Positions 45,542 to 50,404 of a stretch of 50,404 nt of DNA are shown one piece after another. Under the pieces are notes generated by a model that worked only from the letters and a program-made list of their open reading frames with translations, made no database searches and was not told where the DNA came from. Source of the DNA: Pseudomonas alkylphenolica (GTDB taxonomy: Bacteria; Pseudomonadota; Gammaproteobacteria; Pseudomonadales; Pseudomonadaceae); the NCBI RefSeq assembly GCF_016009175.1, contig NZ_JADUCM010000036.1:1-50404 (forward strand), given 5' to 3'. Every line of letters starts with the position of its first letter. Position 1 is the stretch's first letter. A program made the translations under genes and the position numbers.

Positions 45542-46659
45542 GCCTGGCTGATGACCGTGCCCCGGTGAGCATCGTCAACATCATGTGGTCCGGCGGTGCG
45601 CCGTATGTCTCGGTGCACCGGGTGCATCAGCAGGTGCTCTCCCAGGCCGAACCGGGGGCGGTGATCAGCAATTGGTTGCTGCAGGGTCAGGGGCCGTGCA
45701 GCACTGTCGGAACCACGCGAGAGTGGCAGTTGCCGACGCGCCTGCTCAAGGGGCGTGGTGTGTGGAAGCTGTTGCGTCCTTGGGTTCAGCGCCGCTTTCG
45801 CCATGCGCTGGAACAGGCCAACTGCGAAGTGTTGGTGCTGGATGGCATCGGGGTGTCCAAATTTGTGCTGCCGCTGCTGCGCCGTTTGCCTGATGTGCGG
45901 GCGGTCATCCTGTTTCATGGGGCGACCCGTCTCAATCCTGCCGAGATCGCCCTGTTGCGCAGCTTCAATGCTGCTCAAGTGACCTTGGTAGCGGTCTCCA
46001 ACGCCCTGGCCGAAGTCCTGGGTCGTGACCTTGGGATGCCGGTAACGGTGTTGCGTTCAGCCCTTGAGCCAGGCGCGTTTCGCCAGCAATTGCTGACCCG
46101 CGAACAAGCCCGCCAGCGGCTGGGCCTGCCCTTGGATGGCGGGCCGGTCCTGGGGGCCGTGGGACGCCTCGTTGAGAGCAAGGGGTTTGACTATCTGCTC
46201 GACGCCTTTGCACGAGCACGCAAACAGCAACCGGCCATGCGCCTGGTAATCCTCGGAGAAGGCGGGCAGCGCGCCCAGCTTGAAGCGCGTATCAGCGCCT
46301 TGGACCTGAAGTCGGCGGTGTCACTGCTGGGGCATGCCGAGGACCTGATCAGGCTTTACCGGGCGTTTGACTGGGTTGTGATCCCTTCACGGGCCGAAGG
46401 CCTGGGCCTGGTAGTGCAGGAGGCGGTCACAGCGGATGTTCCGGTCCTGTGCAGTGACCTGGCGGTGTTCCGTGAGCAGTTGGGTGAGAGCGGTTGCTAT
46501 GCCCCGGTCGGAGATGTCGCGGCCTGGGCGCAGGCAATTGTCGACAGCGTCACGGGTGCTGGTTGCGAGGTGGCCCATGCCCAATATCAGGCCTTGGCGC
46601 CCGAGCAGGCCTGGCAGCGTCTCAACCAGACCTCGATAGAGTTGCTGCGCCGGCCTTGA
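45538..46659 (+). CDS. wapR: LPS core glycosyltransferase WapR-like (GT4)
   Basis: A 373-residue GT-B glycosyltransferase. It has VLGAVGRLVESKGFDYLLDAF for nucleotide-sugar phosphate binding and the EX7E motif in SRAEGLGLVVQEAVTADVPVL. Position between ssg and the ligase region matches WapR of P. aeruginosa, the rhamnosyltransferase that makes the core form able to accept O antigen. Rhamnose specificity is taken from that context, not seen in the sequence. It overlaps ssg by four bases (ATGA) and ends five bases before the convergent kinase-fold gene. Confidence 0.78.
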   Translation: MSLADDRAPVSIVNIMWSGGAPYVSVHRVHQQVLSQAEPGAVISNWLLQGQGPCSTVGTTREWQLPTRLLKGRGVWKLLRPWVQRRFRHALEQANCEVLVLDGIGVSKFVLPLLRRLPDVRAVILFHGATRLNPAEIALLRSFNAAQVTLVAVSNALAEVLGRDLGMPVTVLRSALEPGAFRQQLLTREQARQRLGLPLDGGPVLGAVGRLVESKGFDYLLDAFARARKQQPAMRLVILGEGGQRAQLEARISALDLKSAVSLLGHAEDLIRLYRAFDWVVIPSRAEGLGLVVQEAVTADVPVLCSDLAVFREQLGESGCYAPVGDVAAWAQAIVDSVTGAGCEVAHAQYQALAPEQAWQRLNQTSIELLRRP

Positions 46660-46664
46660 GGCAT

Positions 46665-47267
46665 TCAGCCCAGTAAGGCCTGCTCCAGTTCGGCAAGGGG
46701 GAACTGCGTTTCAAGCTTTTCGCGGGCGATGTAGCGGGCAAAGTGTTGCACGTTACGTCGGACCATGCGCTTGGACAGCGGTGCACGCATGAAGCGCATG
46801 TCGGCCACGTCGATCAGGCCCATCGTCTGCTCGGGCGTGACAACGATGTTGCCCAGGTGCAGCGAGCGGAAGTAAACGCCGGTCTTGTGCAGCGTGCGCA
46901 CCAGGGCCACCAGTTGCGGCAGGCGTTCATCCCAGTGGAAGCCAGGTTGGCGTGACAGGTAACTCAAGGTGTCGCCGGGAAGCGGCTGATACAGCACTGC
47001 GGTCATTCCAGGCGCATCAAGCTTGTAGTGCTTTAGCGCTTTTAGTGTAGGAATTCCCTTTTTCTCTAGCTGCAGCGCGTTATCGATAAAGCGTTGGGAG
47101 TATGGTCGCAGCAGCGCAGATGAAATCAACCGCTTGCGCCGGAATAACTTAAGGATATTGCCGTCCTTTAGCCGGTACACTTTGGCGCCGAAGCTGTCGG
47201 CCTCAAGGACCTGGGCATCGAGCGTCAGCTGGTTGAAGTCGACCTGGGGTAGCCGGGAGCATTGCAT
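46665..47267 (-). CDS. Kinase-fold LPS protein (InaA/RfaP-like), possible pseudokinase
   Basis: A 200-residue protein of the LPS kinase (InaA/RfaP) group that should phosphorylate core sugars. N-terminal lobe: FGAKVYRLKDGNILKLFRRKR with a candidate ATP Lys. In the catalytic loop, FRSLHLGNIVV replaces the usual H-G-D-L-H-x-x-N, so the catalytic Asp is Ser135; the second motif reads LIDVAD (Asp153). This suggests lost or altered kinase activity. It is transcribed against the cluster, between wapR and waaL. The ATG ending at 47267 has AAGG upstream; the frame continues six codons to a TTG. Confidence 0.75.
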   Translation of the reverse strand: MQCSRLPQVDFNQLTLDAQVLEADSFGAKVYRLKDGNILKLFRRKRLISSALLRPYSQRFIDNALQLEKKGIPTLKALKHYKLDAPGMTAVLYQPLPGDTLSYLSRQPGFHWDERLPQLVALVRTLHKTGVYFRSLHLGNIVVTPEQTMGLIDVADMRFMRAPLSKRMVRRNVQHFARYIAREKLETQFPLAELEQALLG

Positions 47268-47366
47268 GGGGTAGGGCCTTGTCAACTGACAGCGAAAGGA
47301 CCGGCCATGATGCCGAAAAGTTCAAGGATGCACCATACTGGTGTTGGTTAATCGTTGGGGACACAG

Positions 47367-48542
47367 ATGATGTACGCGAAACGCTGGGCACAGACCTGGC
47401 TAGCGATTGGTTTTGTATGGTTTCTGGTGGCGATTGCCCTGGCGCCTAGTAACAAGCTGTATCAGCAAGGCCTGGTGCTCTTTCTCTGGGTGCCGACGTT
47501 GATCCTGTTGTGGTCCGCGCGCGCTGTGCTTGCAGATATCTGGAATACCCAGCGGGCTTTGAGCATTTCAATTCTGTTGCTGCTTGCCTGGTCGGTGATG
47601 AGTCTGTCATGGACCAGTGCGGACGATTTGGGGCGCGAATTCAAACGAGTTTTGTACATTGCCACCTTTCTGCTGTTTTTCCCGATCTTGGCCAGTATCG
47701 GGTTTTCTCGTCTGATTCGGTTGCTTCAGTGGGGCGCTGTCGGCCTTGGCGCTGCGGCATTGTTCTCGATTGTGCAGTTCTATGGTGTGCAAGGAAATTT
47801 GTGGACTACCCGGCTGTACGGCATCGGCCAGATTTCGCATCCGATCCTCGGCGCGTATGTCATTGCCGCCGCTATCGTCTGGATGCTCCATTGGCAGCCG
47901 CAACAGCGCTGGTTTCAGGTGCTTTGGGCGCTGTCATTGCTGTGCCTCGGCGCGTTCATCGTGCTTTGCCAGAGCCGCGGGGCGGCGCTGGGTTTGCTGA
48001 TATCCATCGTGGCCATGCCGCTGTGGTGTCGTGACCGTCGGAGTTGCTGGCTCGCGGCTGCAGCTATCGTGATGGCCGCATTGGCCTTCTGGACGGTGCA
48101 CTCGTTGATCATGCTTCGTGGCACTTCATACCGCCCGGAAATTTTCCAGGCCAGCCTGCAGATGATTGCCGAGCATCCCTGGACGGGGCTTGGAATTGGC
48201 AGCTTTTATCGGGTTACGGCGGTTGGGCAGATTTTTGAGCATACCCACAACATGTTTACCCATGTTGCACTCGAACTGGGTATTCCGGGAATGCTACTGT
48301 GGTTAGGTGTGTGGCTTTGTACGTTGCGCGAGATCTGGCGTGTGCGCGCTACGCGCTACGGCAAGGGATTGATGGGTTTGTGGCTGTTCGCCACCCTGGC
48401 CATGCAATTCGATGCCGCGAGTCTGACTGCCACTCCGCGGGCTGAGTGGTTCATCAGCTGGTTGCCGGTGGGCCTGGCCCTGACGTTGGTGTGGATGCAT
48501 GCTCGCCGCCCCGGCTGTGATAAAATTTCCGGTTCTATCTGA
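47367..48542 (+). CDS. waaL: O-antigen ligase WaaL
   Basis: A 391-residue membrane protein with about eleven membrane segments, which joins O antigen from undecaprenyl diphosphate to lipid A-core on the periplasmic side. The Wzy/WaaL domain has the large periplasmic loop with GIGQISHPILGAYV, a cytoplasmic LCQSRGAALGLLIS and the conserved His292/His294 in HTHNMFTHVALELGIPG, the motif required for WaaL. The ATG at 47367 was chosen (a second ATG follows directly). The gene ends 15 bases before msbA, so ligase and flippase are co-transcribed. Confidence 0.85.
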   Translation: MMYAKRWAQTWLAIGFVWFLVAIALAPSNKLYQQGLVLFLWVPTLILLWSARAVLADIWNTQRALSISILLLLAWSVMSLSWTSADDLGREFKRVLYIATFLLFFPILASIGFSRLIRLLQWGAVGLGAAALFSIVQFYGVQGNLWTTRLYGIGQISHPILGAYVIAAAIVWMLHWQPQQRWFQVLWALSLLCLGAFIVLCQSRGAALGLLISIVAMPLWCRDRRSCWLAAAAIVMAALAFWTVHSLIMLRGTSYRPEIFQASLQMIAEHPWTGLGIGSFYRVTAVGQIFEHTHNMFTHVALELGIPGMLLWLGVWLCTLREIWRVRATRYGKGLMGLWLFATLAMQFDAASLTATPRAEWFISWLPVGLALTLVWMHARRPGCDKISGSI

Positions 48543-48557
48543 ACAGCGAGCTCGACG

Positions 48558-50372
48558 ATGGCCGAAACACCGCTAAAGGCGGAGCAGCAGAGCAGCTCCA
48601 GCCTGAAAATCTACTTCCGGCTGCTGAGCTATGTGAAACCGTATATTGGCATTTTCATGCTGAGTATTGTCGGTTTCGTGATCTTCGCCTCAACCCAGCC
48701 AATGCTGGCGGGGATTCTCAAGTATTTCGTCGACGGCCTGAGCAATCCCCAGGCGGTGTTGTTCCCCACTGTCCCCTACCTGAAGGACCTGCAGTTGCTG
48801 CAGGCCGTGCCGTTGCTGATCGTGCTGATCGCAGCCTGGCAAGGTCTGGGGTCGTTCCTGGGTAACTATTTCCTGGCCAAGGTGTCGCTGGGGCTGGTTC
48901 ACGACCTGCGGGTGGAGTTGTTCAACAAGTTGCTGGTATTGCCCAACCGCTACTTTGACAACCACAACTCCGGCCACCTGATTTCTCGCATCACCTTCAA
49001 CGTGACCATGGTCACCGGTGCCGCCACGGATGCCATCAAGGTGGTGATTCGTGAAGGCCTGACCGTGGTGTTCCTGTTTGTTTACCTGTTGTGGATGAAC
49101 TGGAAGCTGACCCTGGTGATGCTGGCGATACTGCCGGTGATTGCGGTCATGGTGGGCACGGCCAGCAAGAAGTTTCGCAAGCAGAGCAAGAAAATTCAGG
49201 TGGCCATGGGCGACGTCACCCATGTCGCCTCCGAAACCATTCAGGGCTATCGCGTCGTGCGCAGTTTTGGTGGCGAGCACTACGAGCAACAGCGCTTTGC
49301 CAACGCCAGCCAGAGCAACACCGACAAACAGCTGCGCATGACCAAGACCGGGGCGATCTATACCCCGATGCTGCAATTGGTGATCTACACCGCCATGGCG
49401 GCATTGATGTTCCTGGTGCTGTTCCTGCGCGGCGATGCCACGGCGGGTGATCTGGTGGCGTACATCACCGCAGCCGGTCTGTTGCCCAAGCCGATCCGCC
49501 AGCTGTCGGAAGTCAGCTCGACGATCCAGAAAGGCCTGGCGGGTGCCGAAAGCATTTTCGAACAGCTGGACGAAAAGCCGGAAGTTGATAACGGTACAGT
49601 GGAGCTGGAGCGTGTCGTGGGGCGCCTGGAAGTGCGCAACCTGAACTTCACCTACCCCGGTACCGAGCGTCAGGTGTTGTCGGATATTTCCTTTACAGCC
49701 GAGCCTGGGCAGATGATTGCACTGGTCGGGCGTTCGGGCAGTGGCAAGTCGACGCTGGCCGCGCTGATTCCGCGTTTCTACCACCACGACCAGGGACAGA
49801 TTCTCCTCGACGGTGTGGAGATCGAGAACTATCGCCTACGCAACCTGCGCCGCCATGTGGCCCAGGTAACCCAGCATGTCACCCTGTTCAACGATACCGT
49901 GGCCAATAACATTGCCTATGGCGATCTGGCCGGCGCACCGCGTGCCGATATCGAGGCAGCAGCTGCAGATGCCTACGCCAAGGAATTTGTCGACCAATTG
50001 CCGAAAGGCTTCGACACCCAGGTCGGCGAGAATGGCGTTCTGCTCTCCGGTGGTCAGCGCCAGCGCCTGGCAATTGCCCGAGCCTTGCTCAAGAATGCAC
50101 CGCTGTTGATCCTTGACGAGGCTACCTCGGCACTGGATACCGAGTCCGAGCGGCATATCCAGGCGGCACTTGATCATGTGATGCAGGGGCGTACCACGCT
50201 GGTCATCGCCCACCGGCTGTCGACCATCGAGAAAGCCGACATGATCCTGGTAATGGACCAGGGCAAGCTGGTCGAGCGCGGGACACATGCCGAGCTGCTG
50301 GCTGCCAATGGTTATTACGCCAGGCTCCACGCCATGGGCCTGGATGAACCGGTCAAGGCCGACATCACCTGA
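48558..50372 (+). CDS. msbA: Lipid A-core ABC flippase MsbA
   Basis: A 604-residue half-transporter: six membrane helices (~residues 25-320) and one ATPase domain. Walker A is GRSGSGKS at 391-398, followed by the signature LSGGQRQRLAIARALL, Walker B LLILDEATSALD and switch His in VIAHRLSTIE. MsbA moves lipid A-core across the inner membrane so that WaaL can cap it. Order waaL-msbA matches P. aeruginosa PA4999-PA4997. Slightly longer than E. coli MsbA (582), with an insertion near LFPTVPYLKDLQLLQAV that is common in pseudomonads. Confidence 0.95.
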   Translation: MAETPLKAEQQSSSSLKIYFRLLSYVKPYIGIFMLSIVGFVIFASTQPMLAGILKYFVDGLSNPQAVLFPTVPYLKDLQLLQAVPLLIVLIAAWQGLGSFLGNYFLAKVSLGLVHDLRVELFNKLLVLPNRYFDNHNSGHLISRITFNVTMVTGAATDAIKVVIREGLTVVFLFVYLLWMNWKLTLVMLAILPVIAVMVGTASKKFRKQSKKIQVAMGDVTHVASETIQGYRVVRSFGGEHYEQQRFANASQSNTDKQLRMTKTGAIYTPMLQLVIYTAMAALMFLVLFLRGDATAGDLVAYITAAGLLPKPIRQLSEVSSTIQKGLAGAESIFEQLDEKPEVDNGTVELERVVGRLEVRNLNFTYPGTERQVLSDISFTAEPGQMIALVGRSGSGKSTLAALIPRFYHHDQGQILLDGVEIENYRLRNLRRHVAQVTQHVTLFNDTVANNIAYGDLAGAPRADIEAAAADAYAKEFVDQLPKGFDTQVGENGVLLSGGQRQRLAIARALLKNAPLLILDEATSALDTESERHIQAALDHVMQGRTTLVIAHRLSTIEKADMILVMDQGKLVERGTHAELLAANGYYARLHAMGLDEPVKADIT

Positions 50373-50379
50373 GCCAGTT

Positions 50380-50404
50380 GTCGGAGCCCGTCCTGGGCTC
50401 CGAC
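50380..50404 (+). terminator. Inverted repeat after msbA, cut by the window end
   Basis: GTCGGAGCCC pairs with GGGCTCCGAC around GTCCT, seven bases after the msbA stop. A terminator is likely but any T-run lies outside the window. Confidence 0.6.

Overview
The window is ordinary Pseudomonas chromosome, most likely from the P. putida/fluorescens side of the genus. The basis is high-GC coding sequence in dense operons, the Pseudomonas-type REP palindrome built around GCGGGCTTGCCCGC, and a gene order I recall from P. putida KT2440: ligB, metK, ArsR-methyltransferase, tktA, epd, pgk, fba, cfcR, then yccS, dbpA, putA/putP and the LPS core genes down to msbA. This synteny is from memory, not from a search. 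The first ~110 bases are poly-C-rich low-complexity sequence that looks like a poor contig end.

Layout. 0.1-7 kb: CPA1 Na+/H+ antiporter, DMT permease, MAPEG protein, lytic transglycosylase MltA, a cytochrome c'-like lipoprotein, a DUF1090 protein and DNA ligase LigB. 7-9.4 kb: metK in an apparent operon behind an ArsR-type regulator fused to a methyltransferase (SahR type), with a striking 30-bp palindrome at its promoter. 9.5-15.8 kb: central carbon metabolism (tktA, epd, pgk, fba), with two small envelope lipoproteins, one MliC-like, between pgk and fba. 15.9-20.4 kb: the REC-PAS-GGDEF-EAL regulator CfcR, a YgjP-type metallopeptidase, a small winged-helix protein, an ElaA-type acetyltransferase and an orphan periplasmic solute-binding protein. 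20.4-31.5 kb is nearly all minus strand: YccS, a YhiN/BaiN flavoprotein, DbpA, an MdtD-like efflux pump, a TldD/PmbA-type pair and a 600-residue acyl-CoA dehydrogenase. 31.7-38.4 kb: a small membrane protein, then the divergent proline genes putA and putP, separated by 352 bp carrying six GTTGCA/TGCAAC elements.

38.4-50.4 kb: rlmJ, then the outer-core LPS cluster. A carbamoyltransferase, WapH, Mig-14, DnpA, Ssg and WapR are packed with start/stop overlaps. They are followed by a kinase-fold protein on the opposite strand, an O-antigen ligase (WaaL) and the lipid A-core flippase MsbA. Together these genes build, decorate, cap and export LPS core, and Mig-14 and DnpA tie the cluster to antimicrobial-peptide and antibiotic tolerance.

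I found no phage, IS element, integron, CRISPR, tRNA or rRNA, and nothing that looks like an entirely new system. The points most worth checking are the palindrome at sahR, the operator array between putA and putP, the altered EAL active site and missing I-site of CfcR, the twin TTGATATCA palindromes before the orphan solute-binding gene, the pseudokinase-like LPS protein, the export signal on LigB, and the TldD/PmbA pair with no visible peptide substrate.
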